Shown here in pieces: positions 1-8,255 of a DNA stretch of 64,000 nt (positions are counted from its first letter, which is position 1; each line of letters opens with the position of its first letter). Source of the stretch: Gemmatimonadales bacterium (lineage in GTDB: Bacteria; Gemmatimonadota; Gemmatimonadetes; Gemmatimonadales; GWC2-71-9). Below the pieces are notes generated by a model, which had not been told where the DNA came from, did not search any database, and saw only the letters and a program-made list of their open reading frames with translations. The position numbers were made by a program, and so were the translations under genes. The stretch lies in contig JAICWE010000001.1 of NCBI GenBank assembly GCA_025934955.1, positions 62,001 through 126,000 of the forward strand, in the 5' to 3' direction.

Positions 1-2
1 AC

Positions 3-239
3 GCCGAGTTCACCCGCACCCTGGCCCATCTGCTCCACCGTCCGGCGCTGCTGCCGGTTCCCGCTATCGCGCTGCGACTCGCGTTCGGCAAGCTGGCCGA
101 CGCGGCCCTGCTCGCGAGCCAGCGGGTGCGTCCCGCCGCGCTCGAGCGCGCCGGGTTTGGCTTCGCGCACCCCGAGCTCGGCGAGGCCCTTCAGGCCGCA
201 TTCACGGCCGGGTCCGCGACCGCCATCGCGACGGCATAA
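3..239 (+). CDS. TIGR01777-family epimerase, C-terminal end (partial)
   Basis: The window opens inside this gene; 78 residues and a TAA stop at 237-239 remain. They match the DUF1731 tail of TIGR01777 (YfcH/SulA-like) short-chain epimerases: an LLHRPALLPVP segment, a GKLADAALLASQRVRPAAL segment and an ERAGFGFAHPELGEAL segment, all in the expected order. The NAD(P)-binding Rossmann half lies outside the window, so the activity cannot be judged and no substrate is firmly known for the family. The frame is open from the first complete codon. A 39-base gap, which includes a candidate promoter element, separates it from queC, so the two are probably not translationally coupled. Confidence 0.75.
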   Translation, partial: AEFTRTLAHLLHRPALLPVPAIALRLAFGKLADAALLASQRVRPAALERAGFGFAHPELGEALQAAFTAGSATAIATA

Positions 240-266
240 CGGAGTAGCGATGCCGCGTCGCCGGTC

Positions 267-272
267 TACTTT
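267..272 (+). promoter_or_regulatory. Candidate -10 element for leaderless queC
   Basis: TACTTT fits TAnnnT and ends six bases before the GTG of queC. No Shine-Dalgarno site lies between, so transcription would begin at or next to the start codon. I see no convincing -35 box. Confidence 0.4.
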
Positions 273-278
273 ACGGGC

Positions 279-989
279 GTGAACGCGCCCGCGGTCGTCC
301 TTCTCTCCGGTGGCATGGACTCCGCCACTACACTCGCCGTCGCCCGCCGCGACGGCTTCGCCTGTCACGCGCTGTCGTTCCGCTACGGCCAGCGCCATGC
401 CGTGGAGCTCGACGCCGCGCGGCAGGTGGCCGCCGCGCTCGGCGCGGTGAACCACGTGGTGCTCGACGTCGACCTCCGCGCCTTCGGCGGCAGCGCGCTT
501 ACCGCCGATCACGCCGTGCCGAAGGACCGGCCGCTCGATGCCATGGGCGACGAGGTGCCGATCACCTACGTGCCCGCCCGCAACACGATCTTCCTGTCGT
601 TTGCGCTCGCGTGGGCCGAGACGCTTGGCGCATACGATCTGTTCATCGGGGCCAATGCGCTCGACTACTCCGGCTACCCCGACTGTCGCCCCGAATACCT
701 CGAGGCGTTCGACCGCCTGGCGAACCTCGCGACCAAAGCCGGCGTCGAGGCGACGGCGCGCGGCAGCCGGGCGTTCCGGGTGCACGCGCCGCTGCTGCGG
801 CTGACCAAGGCGGAAATCGTGCGCCTCGGCGGCGAGCTCGGCGTCGATTACGGGCTCACGCGGAGCTGCTACGACCCCGCGCCCGACGGTGCCGCGTGCG
901 GCCGCTGCGATGCGTGCCGGCTTCGGCTCAAGGGCTTCCGCGAGGCCGGGCTCGCCGATCCGGCACCGTACCACGCGGGTGTCGCCTGA
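279..989 (+). CDS. queC: 7-cyano-7-deazaguanine synthase QueC
   Basis: QueC converts 7-carboxy-7-deazaguanine plus ammonia and ATP to preQ0, the precursor of queuosine in tRNA. The 236-residue protein has the usual family length. The PP-loop ATP-binding motif SGGMDS is at residues 10-15. Four cysteines near the C-terminus (197, 207, 210, 213, in the pattern C-x9-C-x2-C-x2-C) form the family's zinc site. The GTG at 279 is chosen because it places the PP-loop at the expected distance from the N-terminus and directly follows a TAnnnT element. The stop TGA overlaps the ATG of queE (ATG at 989), so the two are translationally coupled and supply successive pathway steps. queD and queF are not in the window. 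Confidence 0.95.
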   Translation: MNAPAVVLLSGGMDSATTLAVARRDGFACHALSFRYGQRHAVELDAARQVAAALGAVNHVVLDVDLRAFGGSALTADHAVPKDRPLDAMGDEVPITYVPARNTIFLSFALAWAETLGAYDLFIGANALDYSGYPDCRPEYLEAFDRLANLATKAGVEATARGSRAFRVHAPLLRLTKAEIVRLGGELGVDYGLTRSCYDPAPDGAACGRCDACRLRLKGFREAGLADPAPYHAGVA

Positions 990-1639
990 TGGCGTACGCG
1001 GTGAAGGAGCTGTTCTACACGCTTCAGGGCGAGGGCGCGCAGACCGGCCGGCCGGCGGTGTTCTGCCGCTTCGCCGGCTGCAATCTGTGGACGGGACGCG
1101 AACAGGACAGGAGCGCGGCGGTCTGCAGCTTCTGCGACACCGACTTCATCGGCACCGACGGACCCGGCGGCGGCAAGTTCGCCACCGCCGACGCGCTCGC
1201 CGATGCGGTGCTCGCTGCGTGGCCCGCCGGCAAGGCCGGCCGCCCCTACGTCGTCTGCACCGGCGGCGAGCCGCTGTTGCAGCTGGATCCGCCGGCGGTG
1301 GACGCGCTGCACGCCCGCGGCTTCGAGATCGCGGTGGAAACCAACGGGACGCAGGAGCCGCCGCCGGGCCTCGACTGGATCTGCGTGAGCCCGAAGGCCG
1401 GCGCGCCGCTGGTACTCACGCGCGGCGACGAGCTCAAGCTGGTCTATCCGCAGCGCGAGGCCGAGGCGCAGCCGGCGCGCTTCGAGTCGCTCCCGTTCCG
1501 GAACTTCTTTCTGCAGCCGATGGCCGTCGCCGACCCCGAGGCGCGCGAGGCGAACACCCGTGCCGCGCTCGCGTACTGCCTGGCGCATCCGCGGTGGCGG
1601 CTCAGCCTGCAGACGCATAAGCTTCTCGGCATCCCGTAG
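989..1639 (+). CDS. queE: 7-carboxy-7-deazaguanine synthase QueE (radical SAM)
   Basis: QueE turns 6-carboxy-5,6,7,8-tetrahydropterin into 7-carboxy-7-deazaguanine by radical SAM chemistry, feeding QueC encoded just upstream. The 216-residue protein carries the unusual cluster motif C-x14-C-x2-C (Cys31, Cys46, Cys49), the variant found in Gram-negative QueE proteins, within GCNLWTGREQDRSAAVCSFC. An N-terminal YTLQGEGAQTGRPA segment and a CTGGEPLLQ segment (SAM binding) are also typical. The ATG overlaps the queC stop by four bases. A longer open frame extends upstream, but it only shadows queC. Confidence 0.95.
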   Translation: MAYAVKELFYTLQGEGAQTGRPAVFCRFAGCNLWTGREQDRSAAVCSFCDTDFIGTDGPGGGKFATADALADAVLAAWPAGKAGRPYVVCTGGEPLLQLDPPAVDALHARGFEIAVETNGTQEPPPGLDWICVSPKAGAPLVLTRGDELKLVYPQREAEAQPARFESLPFRNFFLQPMAVADPEAREANTRAALAYCLAHPRWRLSLQTHKLLGIP

Positions 1640-1646
1640 CCAACCC

Positions 1647-2264
1647 ATGCACGGTTACTCCGACCGCATCAGCCACGCACTCTCCTTCGCGGCCAAGCAC
1701 CATGGCGTCCACGCTCCGGCATCGGGCGGCGTGGCGCACCTGGCGCATCCGTCCAGCGTCGCGATCATCCTCGCGCGATACGGGGTGGAGCACCTGACGA
1801 TCGTCGCCGGCATCCTGCACCACGTTCTGGAGGATGCGCCACCGCCGCGCCGGAGCGAGTTGGAGGACAAGATCGGCGAGAAGTTCGGCCCCGTGGTGCT
1901 CGCGATCGCGCGGGACGCGGCGGAGCCGAAGTACGACGACCGTGGTGCCGAGCGCGTCTGGCGCGTCTCTAAGCGGGAATACATCACGCAATTGGCCGCG
2001 GCCGACCCACGGGCGCTCGACATCTGTGTCGCGGACGAGCTGCATACCTGCGGCTCCACGCTGACCGCGCTCCGCCGCCTGGGCGTCGAGTATCTGCGGA
2101 CCGTGTCGAGCGCGTCGTCCGCGGGAACGGTGTGGTGGTACCGCTCGCTGATCGAGATCCTGGAACGCCGGCCCGAGTGGCCGCGCCGCGACATGCTGGA
2201 GGAGCTCCGGCTCCTCAGCACCGACCTGGTGCGGAGCTTCCGGCGCAACGAAGAGGAGCTGTGA
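1647..2264 (+). CDS. HD-domain protein related to RelA/SpoT hydrolases
   Basis: A 205-residue single-domain protein that resembles the HD hydrolase half of RelA/SpoT or MESH1-type (p)ppGpp hydrolases: an N-terminal helix with A-x3-H, then AHLAHPSSVA (residues 30-39), GILHHVLEDA (residues 55-64) and a later VADELHT segment in place of the usual K-x-AD-x2-HN. The metal-binding His-Asp dyad reads His58-His59, so the aspartate is replaced, while Glu62-Asp63 are kept. It may therefore be a diverged or inactive hydrolase. There is no synthetase domain and no signal peptide. It starts seven bases after queE, and its stop lies five bases before the next start, so it sits inside an operon. A substrate cannot be assigned. 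Confidence 0.7.
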   Translation: MHGYSDRISHALSFAAKHHGVHAPASGGVAHLAHPSSVAIILARYGVEHLTIVAGILHHVLEDAPPPRRSELEDKIGEKFGPVVLAIARDAAEPKYDDRGAERVWRVSKREYITQLAAADPRALDICVADELHTCGSTLTALRRLGVEYLRTVSSASSAGTVWWYRSLIEILERRPEWPRRDMLEELRLLSTDLVRSFRRNEEEL

Positions 2265-2269
2265 CCGCG

Positions 2270-3760
2270 ATGCACTCGCGCCTGCGATGGGCCGTCCTTC
2301 TCCTCGGTGTCGTCGCGTGCGGCATCCCGCACCCTCCACCGACCAACCCGATCCGCTTCCTGTCCATCAACGACGTCTATGTGGCCGACACGCTCGCCGA
2401 CGGCACCGGCGGCCTGGCGCGGGTCGCGACGGTGCGGAACCGGCTGGCGGGTGAGGGCCCGGTCCTGTTCGTCCTCGCGGGCGACGAGCTGAGCCCGAGT
2501 CTCCTGAGCAAGTACTACAGCGGCCGGCAGATGATCGACGCGCTCAACGCCGCGAAGCTGGACTACGCGACGTTCGGCAACCACGAGTGGGAGCTGCCGC
2601 GCGACACGCTCGTCGCCCGCATCGCCGCGTCGAAGTTCAAGTGGCTGTCGGCCAACTGCGTCGAAGCGAGCGGGCAGCCCTTTCCCCAGGTGCTCGCGTG
2701 GGACACGGTGCGGGTGCGGAAGCAGAAGGTCGGCCTGTTCGGCCTCACGCTGCAGGGCGATTACCGGAAGTACGTCCACTGCGGCAATCCCGACAGCGCG
2801 GCCAAAATCGCGGTGGACACGCTGGGGAAGCTCGGCGCCGAGCTCATCGTCGGACTCACCCATCAGACGCTCGCGGCCGACCGGGCGCTGCTCGAGCACG
2901 AGCCGAAGCTCGACCTGATCCTCGGCGGCCACGAGCACGAGGCGCACGACACCACGGTCGGCGGCCGGCACGTGCTCAAGGCCGACGCCAACGCACGATC
3001 GGCGCAGTTCGTCACGCTGTGGGGCGCCCAGGGCCAATGGCGGGAAGCGCCGCGGCTGCTCCGCATGGATCCGGACGTGCCGCTCGACACGACGGTGGAG
3101 ACGGTGGTCCATGGCTGGACCGACAGTCTCCGTGCGCGGCTCGGGCCGGAGAAGGTGATCGCCACGGCGGTGGATACGATGGACGCGCGCGATGCCGCGC
3201 TCCGGCGCCAGGAGATGCCGTTCGGTGATCTGATCACCGATGCCATGCGGGTCGGCACCGGCGCCGACGTCGCGCTGCTCAATGCCGGCACCCTCCGGCT
3301 CGACGACGTCATCCGTCCCGGCCCGGTCACCAACTACCAGATCGAGTCGGTCTTCCTCTTTGCCGACGAGGCGCGGACGGTCACCTTCCCACTCAGCGGT
3401 GCCGCGCTGCGCGAAGTGCTGGAGCACGGCGTCGCCAACGGCTCGATCGGCGCCGGGCCGTTCCTCCAGGTGTCGGGTGTCCGCTTCACCTACGATCCGG
3501 GTCGCCCGAGCGGACAGCGCATCACCGAGCTGTCCCGCACCGATGGCCGCGCCATCGTGCCGGCCGACCAGCTCACCGTCGCGTTCGACGTCTATCCGGC
3601 CTGCGAGCACGGGGACGGATACCAGGTCCCGACCGCGGCGCCCGCCTGCGCCAACCAGGCCGGCGCGCCGCGGGCCGCCGATCTCGTCATGCGCTACATC
3701 GCCGGCCCGCTCGGCGGCCGGATCACCACGCCGCCCGGCGGTCGCATCAACCGCCGGTGA
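2270..3760 (+). CDS. UshA-like metallophosphatase/5'-nucleotidase lipoprotein
   Basis: A 496-residue envelope phosphohydrolase. An N-terminal lipoprotein signal ends in the lipobox VVAC (Cys17). The metallophosphatase motifs follow in order: SINDVY (the usual N-D-x-H has Tyr for His), GDELSPS, GNHE, a lone His in GLTHQT, and GGHEHE. A C-terminal 5'-nucleotidase domain contains DLITDAM and LNAGTLR. Such proteins dephosphorylate nucleotides or sugar nucleotides outside the cytoplasm to recover phosphate and nucleosides. The ATG at 2270 is preferred over an in-frame GTG at 2261, because AGAGGAG (2252-2258) is 11 bases before the ATG but only two before the GTG. The Tyr for His change at the first metal site is notable. 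Confidence 0.88.
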   Translation: MHSRLRWAVLLLGVVACGIPHPPPTNPIRFLSINDVYVADTLADGTGGLARVATVRNRLAGEGPVLFVLAGDELSPSLLSKYYSGRQMIDALNAAKLDYATFGNHEWELPRDTLVARIAASKFKWLSANCVEASGQPFPQVLAWDTVRVRKQKVGLFGLTLQGDYRKYVHCGNPDSAAKIAVDTLGKLGAELIVGLTHQTLAADRALLEHEPKLDLILGGHEHEAHDTTVGGRHVLKADANARSAQFVTLWGAQGQWREAPRLLRMDPDVPLDTTVETVVHGWTDSLRARLGPEKVIATAVDTMDARDAALRRQEMPFGDLITDAMRVGTGADVALLNAGTLRLDDVIRPGPVTNYQIESVFLFADEARTVTFPLSGAALREVLEHGVANGSIGAGPFLQVSGVRFTYDPGRPSGQRITELSRTDGRAIVPADQLTVAFDVYPACEHGDGYQVPTAAPACANQAGAPRAADLVMRYIAGPLGGRITTPPGGRINRR

Positions 3761-4062
3761 ACCCCGAGCCGCATTCGCTCCGCGACCGCCTCGGCGGCGC
3801 GCTCGTCCGACTGGGGATCCTGATTTTCCTGGTGGCGGGAATCTGGAGCTTCGTGCTGGATCTGAGCCTCATCAGCAACGACTTCGGATTCTGGGCGCTG
3901 CTCGGCAGCTTCCTGCTGGCGCCGCTGACGCTGGTCGTCGCGCCGTGGTACGCCGGCTTCGTGGCGCACAACTGGTGGGCGGTGGTGCTGGGCTACGGCG
4001 GCGGGACGCTCGCGCTGATCCTGATCTTCGCCGGCTCGCGCGTGGGCGACGGGCACGCTTGA
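3757..4062 (+). CDS. Small integral membrane protein
   Basis: A 101-residue protein with three hydrophobic spans at about residues 17-36, 46-66 and 74-93, a short charged N-terminus (RDRLGGALVR) and a hydrophilic end. It belongs to no family I recognise. The GTG start overlaps the stop of the metallophosphatase gene (GTGA), which suggests translational coupling and possibly a shared envelope role. The sequence rules out little beyond a soluble enzyme. Confidence 0.7.
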   Translation: MNPEPHSLRDRLGGALVRLGILIFLVAGIWSFVLDLSLISNDFGFWALLGSFLLAPLTLVVAPWYAGFVAHNWWAVVLGYGGGTLALILIFAGSRVGDGHA

Positions 4063-4084
4063 GCGGTGGCGTGCCTTAACGACA

Positions 4085-4222
4085 AATCCCGGCGAGTAAT
4101 AAACTCGGCCGGGACGCGCAGGCTTTAGCAGATCGATCACCCGGACTGCAAAGCCGAAATCTCCGGGGCCCTCACGGGCTATGCTTCGAACTGCGCTGAA
4201 GTTAGTCAGGCGTCGCCGACTC
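4085..4222 (+). other. Structured intergenic region with serial hairpins
   Basis: Between the membrane-protein gene and the diguanylate cyclase lie consecutive inverted repeats: TCCCGG-c-GAGT/ACTC-gg-CCGGGA (4087-4114, loop AATAA); GGCTTT-a-GCAG/CTGC-AAAGCC (4121-4155, 14-base loop); GCCC/GGGC (4168-4179); CTTC/GAAG (4184-4201); and AGTC-a-GGC/GCC-GACT (4204-4221). The first may end the upstream operon, although no T run follows. The rest could be an sRNA or leader RNA. It does not match any riboswitch consensus I know well enough to name. A -10-like element next to the following ATG argues that part of it lies upstream of that gene's promoter. Confidence 0.45.
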
Positions 4223-4259
4223 CGCAAGCGGCCGCTTCCCCCGCCGCGACAGCCGAGGT

Positions 4260-4265
4260 TATCAT
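4260..4265 (+). promoter_or_regulatory. Candidate -10 element for the diguanylate cyclase gene
   Basis: TATCAT ends five bases before the ATG at 4271 and no Shine-Dalgarno site is visible, which fits a leaderless or nearly leaderless transcript. Confidence 0.35.
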
Positions 4266-4270
4266 AGGTC

Positions 4271-5608
4271 ATGGGCTTGCCCCCCGCCCCATCCGTTCTC
4301 GCCACTCTTCCTACCGCGTTCGCGGCGGCCTGCCGACTCTCCCGGACCGATGGGGAGCTGTTCGAGCGGTGCCGCGCCGTCCTCGTGCGCCGGTTCCAGA
4401 GCGAGGCGATCTGGCTCAGCGTCGCCTCGCCGACCTCGCCGGTGCCGCGGGTCGGGCCCGCCGAGGGGTACGAGGAGTCCGAGGAAGTTGCCCAGCTCAC
4501 CAGCGGCGAGACCACCGTCAGCGTCCGGACCGACCACACCCTCGCGCAGGAGATCCGCTCGATCGCGATGCCGCTGGCGCTCGGGCTCACGGTGGTGCTC
4601 GAGCTGCGGAGCGTGCTGCTGGAGCGGCAATCCACGCTGGACGACGCCGTCTTCCAGCTCCGCGCGCTACGCCAGGTGGCGCGGCTGCTCTCCTCGGTGC
4701 ACTCGGCGGACGAGACCGAGCAGCTCATTCTCGACTTCATGGCCGAGGTGTTCTTCGCCTGGTGGGCGGCGCTCTACCGGCCGGAGGGCGACGAGTACGT
4801 GCCGACGGTGTTCCAGTCGCTCAACGACCGGCTGCGCTCGGCGCCGATCCCGCGCGCCGCGCTCGACCAGGCGCTGCCCACCGGGAGCGCCGCGGTGAGC
4901 ACCGATGACGCGGCGGTTGCGGCGCTGGTGGGTCCCGGGGCCGAGCTGGTCATCCCACTCGATGCCGGCGCGGAGCGGATGGCGGTGCTGGTGCTCGGCT
5001 CCCGGATCTCGGACAAGCTGTACGGCCGCGCCGAGCTGGAGCTGGCCGGGACGCTCTCGTTCGCCGCGGCGATCGCGCTGAAGAACTCCGAGCTGGTGGA
5101 GCAGCTCCACAGCGCGGCGACCACCGACGGCCTCACCGGCCTCTACAACCGCCGCGCGCTGGAAGAGCGCCTCGCGGCGGAGATCTCCCGCAGCATCCGG
5201 CACCAGCTGCACACCAGCGTCGTCATGATGGACCTCGATCGCTTCAAGATCATCAACGACACGCTGGGCCACGCCGCCGGCGATCGGCTGCTGATCCAGC
5301 TCGGCAACGTGCTCCGGCGCGAGTGCCGCGCGCTCGACGTGGTCGGCCGGCTCGGCGGCGACGAGTTCCTCGTCATCCTGCCGATGACCACGCCGGAAGA
5401 GGCGAAGATCTTCACCAGCCGCGTGGTGAAGGGCCTGGCCGACATCGAGATCGCCAACCCCGAGTTCGGGCGGGTGACGTCGAGCATCGGCATCGCGGAA
5501 TCCCCCAAGCACGGCACCACCGTGAGCGGCGTCCTCGCCGCCGCCGACGCCGCCTTGTACGAAGCGAAGCGCGGCGGGCGCAACGCCGTCGCCATCGCCG
5601 ACGGTTGA
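4271..5608 (+). CDS. Diguanylate cyclase, GAF-GGDEF
   Basis: A 445-residue cytoplasmic protein that should make cyclic di-GMP from two GTP. The N-terminal ~125 residues are poorly conserved; a GAF-like sensor region spans about 130-275, and the GGDEF domain about 285-445. The catalytic motif is an intact GGDEF at residues 362-366. The product-inhibition site RxxD is present (RALD, residues 353-356), five residues ahead of it as in classical cyclases. The DLDRFKIINDTLGHAAGD segment, which binds metal and substrate, is also canonical. There is no EAL domain and no membrane span. The GAF region presumably senses a soluble signal, but its ligand is unknown. A kinase gene follows 30 bases downstream. 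Confidence 0.93.
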   Translation: MGLPPAPSVLATLPTAFAAACRLSRTDGELFERCRAVLVRRFQSEAIWLSVASPTSPVPRVGPAEGYEESEEVAQLTSGETTVSVRTDHTLAQEIRSIAMPLALGLTVVLELRSVLLERQSTLDDAVFQLRALRQVARLLSSVHSADETEQLILDFMAEVFFAWWAALYRPEGDEYVPTVFQSLNDRLRSAPIPRAALDQALPTGSAAVSTDDAAVAALVGPGAELVIPLDAGAERMAVLVLGSRISDKLYGRAELELAGTLSFAAAIALKNSELVEQLHSAATTDGLTGLYNRRALEERLAAEISRSIRHQLHTSVVMMDLDRFKIINDTLGHAAGDRLLIQLGNVLRRECRALDVVGRLGGDEFLVILPMTTPEEAKIFTSRVVKGLADIEIANPEFGRVTSSIGIAESPKHGTTVSGVLAAADAALYEAKRGGRNAVAIADG

Positions 5609-5622
5609 TCACACTCCGCCGT

Positions 5623-5628
5623 TAGATT
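5623..5628 (+). promoter_or_regulatory. Candidate -10 element for the tandem kinase gene
   Basis: TAGATT ends ten bases before the ATG at 5639, with no Shine-Dalgarno site between. This is the same arrangement as at other candidate leaderless starts in the window. Confidence 0.35.
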
Positions 5629-5638
5629 CGCCGGCGCC

Positions 5639-7381
5639 ATGACCGTCGCCGAGTCCGTTCGCTGGTTCGAGCGCGCCGAGCGCGCGCTCGGGAGCCGCTA
5701 TCGCCTGGAGCGGATGGTCGCGGCGTCGGAGGAGCGGGTGCTGTTCGTCGCCTACGACACCACCATCCAGCGCCACGTCGGCGTGCGGATGAACTTCTTC
5801 AGCGACGCCGGCCTCCGCGCGTGGTTCGTGAAGGAGGCGCAGGCGCTCGGCCAGCTCGACCATCCCGCCATACGCCACGTGTACGACATCGTCGTCACCG
5901 ACGAGGTCGCGTATCGGGTCGGCAACTGGGTCGAGGGCGAGAGTCTGCAGGAGGCGGTCGCCCGCGGACCGCGGCTGATTCCCTCGGTACACACGCTTGC
6001 CCGCGACCTGCTCGGCGCCGTGGAGCATGCGCACACCCATGGCATCATCGTGCGGCGGCTGGCGCCGTCGGCCCTGGTGTTGAGTCCGGCCGGCCGCGCC
6101 GTCGTCACCGACCTCCGCTTCTGCAGCTGGACGCTGCCGAGCATCCCGGCCGATCACCCGCCGACCGCCATCGCGTTCATGGCGCCGGAGACACGGGTGG
6201 GCGCCATCGGCGATCCGGCGAGCGATGTCTTCGCGGTCGGCGCGGTGCTCTACCTCGCCGTCACCGGGCAGGAGCCGCCGCTCGACCCCAGCCAGGCGCG
6301 GCGGCCCTCGGAGCTCCGGCCCACCTGCCCGCGCGCCATCGATCGCATCATCCGGCGCGCGCTCCAGCCGCATCCGGAAGACCGCTATCTCACCGCCGCC
6401 GAGATGCTGGAGGACTTTGCGACCGACGCCGGGACGTTCGAGACGGCGGCGCCGCACGTCGGCCTGGCACCGGCCTCCGAGGACACCAAGCGCTCGGAGC
6501 AGCGACTGCGCCGTGCCCTGGGCGACGACTACGAGCTGCTCGGCCTGCTCGGCAGCGGCGGCTTCGGCCGGGTGTACCGGGTGCGCGACCTGCACCTGGA
6601 GCGCGAGGTCGCGCTCAAGGTGCTGCACCCGCTGCTGACGAAGGACCCGCAGGTGGTCGAGCGCTTCCATCGCGAGGCGCAGCTCGCCGCGCGGCTCAGC
6701 CATCCGAACATCGTGAACATCTACGACATCGCGGGACGCTCGGGGCTCATCTGGTACACGATGGAGCTGATCGACGGACCGAGTCTCGCCCAACTGGTGG
6801 AGCGCGAGGGACCGCTGCCGCTGGACCGGGTGCTCCGGTTGCTGCGCGAGGCGCTGTCGGCGCTGGCGCACGCGCACGGCTCCGGGCTGGTGCACCGCGA
6901 CATCAAGCCGGAGAACATGCTGCTGGAGCAGGACGGAAGCCTGCGCATCACTGACTTCGGGCTCGCACTCGCGCTCCGCGGGCTGGGAAAGTTCGGCGGC
7001 GCGACGAGCCAGAGCGGAACGCCGCAGTTCGCCAGCCCCGAGCAGCTGCTCGGCGAGCGGGTGGATCAGCGGAGCGATCTGTACAGCCTCGCGGCGGTCG
7101 CGTGCTTTGCGCTGCTCGGCCGGGTCCCGTTCCCCGGCCTGACGCCCGAGCAGATACTCGCGCGGCAGACGACCAACCAGCTTCCGATCCTGAGCGAGGA
7201 GCGGCCCGACGTGAGCGAGGAGCTGGCGCGCGTGTTCCAGCGCGCGTTGAGTGCCGAGGTGGAGCTCCGCTTTCCGTCGGCGGCGGAGTTTCTCCAGGCG
7301 CTCAACCGGGCGACCGGCGCACGGCTCCGCCGGAGCGGCGAGTGGGCCCGCGCGGCGGTCCGGTGGCTCAAGCTCGAGTAG
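5639..7381 (+). CDS. Tandem pseudokinase-kinase Ser/Thr protein kinase
   Basis: A 580-residue cytoplasmic protein with two Hanks-type kinase folds. The second (about 298-570) is complete: glycine loop GSGGFGRVY near 304-312, catalytic lysine in [14 protein letters not shown] from His419 and DFG from Asp439. The first (about 20-275) keeps the fold but not the chemistry: the glycine loop is replaced by MVAASEERV, the lysine position reads VGVRM, HRD has become VRR (138-140) and DFG has become DLR (158-160). It is therefore probably a pseudokinase that regulates the active half. Unlike many bacterial kinases there is no membrane span or PASTA domain. It directly follows the diguanylate cyclase, so the two may respond to related signals, but no target is evident. 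Confidence 0.92.
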   Translation: MTVAESVRWFERAERALGSRYRLERMVAASEERVLFVAYDTTIQRHVGVRMNFFSDAGLRAWFVKEAQALGQLDHPAIRHVYDIVVTDEVAYRVGNWVEGESLQEAVARGPRLIPSVHTLARDLLGAVEHAHTHGIIVRRLAPSALVLSPAGRAVVTDLRFCSWTLPSIPADHPPTAIAFMAPETRVGAIGDPASDVFAVGAVLYLAVTGQEPPLDPSQARRPSELRPTCPRAIDRIIRRALQPHPEDRYLTAAEMLEDFATDAGTFETAAPHVGLAPASEDTKRSEQRLRRALGDDYELLGLLGSGGFGRVYRVRDLHLEREVALKVLHPLLTKDPQVVERFHREAQLAARLSHPNIVNIYDIAGRSGLIWYTMELIDGPSLAQLVEREGPLPLDRVLRLLREALSALAHAHGSGLVHRDIKPENMLLEQDGSLRITDFGLALALRGLGKFGGATSQSGTPQFASPEQLLGERVDQRSDLYSLAAVACFALLGRVPFPGLTPEQILARQTTNQLPILSEERPDVSEELARVFQRALSAEVELRFPSAAEFLQALNRATGARLRRSGEWARAAVRWLKLE

Positions 7382-7407
7382 GCCGGCCCGGGCGGCCGCC
7401 GCTCCCC

Positions 7408-7436
7408 TTGACATCGCAGGCCGCGTGTGGATATTT
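7408..7436 (+). promoter_or_regulatory. Sigma-70-type promoter for the cold-shock gene
   Basis: A perfect TTGACA (7408-7413) is followed after 17 bases by ATATTT (7431-7436). This would give a leader of roughly 190 bases before the cold-shock ATG, typical of cspA-like genes. Confidence 0.6.
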
Positions 7437-7526
7437 GTCGCTGCGATACGGCCCCTGTTTCCTAACGCGAATCAGTTCGAGGGTGGGAGATACAGGCCCG
7501 GGTGCATCGCGCCACGGGTCTTTCGA

Positions 7527-7562
7527 TTTTCATGACGCGGGATTGGCCCGCACTCATGAAAA
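7527..7562 (+). promoter_or_regulatory. Long hairpin in the cold-shock gene leader
   Basis: TTTTCATGA-c-GCGGG, loop ATTGG, CCCGC-ac-TCATGAAAA pairs over 14 base pairs with one small internal loop. It ends in A's rather than T's, so it is not an intrinsic terminator for this strand. Its place in the leader, about 75 bases before the start codon, suggests an RNA-structure control of translation or stability. Confidence 0.5.
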
Positions 7563-7635
7563 CTCGGTGCGCACGCCGCAACATCTGTACGGCCCTGCCG
7601 CACCGACGCAGTCAAACCAACATGGAGTAGTCAGC

Positions 7636-7848
7636 ATGGCTCGCACGACCGGCACTGTGAAGTGGTTCAACGACGCGAAGGGCTTCGGCTTCATCACCCC
7701 CGAGGACGGCTCGAAGGATTGCTTCGTCCACCACACTGCCATCAAGGCCGATGGTTTCCGCAGCCTCTCCGAGGGCGAGCGGGTGGAGTTCGACATCGTT
7801 CAGGGCGCCAAGGGGCCGGCGGCCGAAAACGTGACGAAGATCAAGTAG
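7636..7848 (+). CDS. Cold-shock protein, CspA family
   Basis: A 70-residue single cold-shock domain that binds single-stranded RNA and DNA and acts as an RNA chaperone. RNP1 appears as KGFGFI and RNP2 as CFVHH (usually VFVH[FY]); the start [16 protein letters not shown] is canonical. The length is that of the family. The gene stands alone, with its own promoter, a long structured leader and a strong terminator, the usual arrangement for cold-inducible csp genes. GGAG at 7624-7627 is nine bases before the ATG at 7636 and decides the start. Confidence 0.96.
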   Translation: MARTTGTVKWFNDAKGFGFITPEDGSKDCFVHHTAIKADGFRSLSEGERVEFDIVQGAKGPAAENVTKIK

Positions 7849-7873
7849 CGCGACTACTCCGTCTGGCACGACA

Positions 7874-7911
7874 GAGCGGGCCGGCACTCAGTGCCGGCCC
7901 GCTCGCTTTTT
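7874..7911 (+). terminator. Intrinsic terminator of the cold-shock gene
   Basis: A perfect 14-bp stem, GAGCGGGCCGGCAC (7874-7887) with GTGCCGGCCCGCTC (7891-7904), a TCA loop, then gcTTTTT. The opposite strand has no T run, so it serves the plus strand mainly. Confidence 0.95.
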
Positions 7912-7924
7912 GTCTCCGCAGCCG

Positions 7925-8143
7925 CTACTTGTGGCGGTAGATGACGCGCCCCCGGGTGAGATCGTACGGCGACAGGACCACGCTCACGCGATCGCCCTCC
8001 AGCACGCGGATCTTGAACTTGCTCATCTTGCCGGCCGCGTACGCCAGGATCTCGTGATTGTTCTCGAGCATCACCCGATAGTTGCGATCGGGGAGCACCT
8101 CGGTCACGACGCCTTCCATCTCGATGCCTTCTTCTTTGGCCAT
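7925..8143 (-). CDS. infA: Translation initiation factor IF-1
   Basis: The 72-residue S1-fold factor that binds the ribosomal A site during initiation together with IF-2 and IF-3. The N-terminus [11 protein letters not shown], the centre [19 protein letters not shown] and the end [13 protein letters not shown] are all standard, and the length is exact for the family. GGAGAGAG precedes the ATG. It lies alone here rather than in the ribosomal-protein operon, convergent with the cold-shock gene and downstream of the M3 peptidase gene. Confidence 0.97.
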   Translation of the reverse strand: MAKEEGIEMEGVVTEVLPDRNYRVMLENNHEILAYAAGKMSKFKIRVLEGDRVSVVLSPYDLTRGRVIYRHK

Positions 8144-8255
8144 CCACTCTCTCCACGGGGGTGAGCTTCAGGACCACAGGCGGACGCGCCGCGGTCCGGA
8201 GCACAGGCAATCTTGCGGCCGGTCGCGGCCGGGGCAAGGGGAGCGGCCCGAACGG

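Noticed and set aside
4085-4222. c-di-GMP class I riboswitch before the cyclase gene
   Set aside because: GCAAAGCC is reminiscent, but the GAAA tetraloop, its receptor and the second half do not fit, so I call it only a structured region.
7527-7562. Intrinsic terminator inside the cold-shock leader
   Set aside because: The stem ends in A's on the coding strand, with no T run, so it is not a terminator of that transcript.
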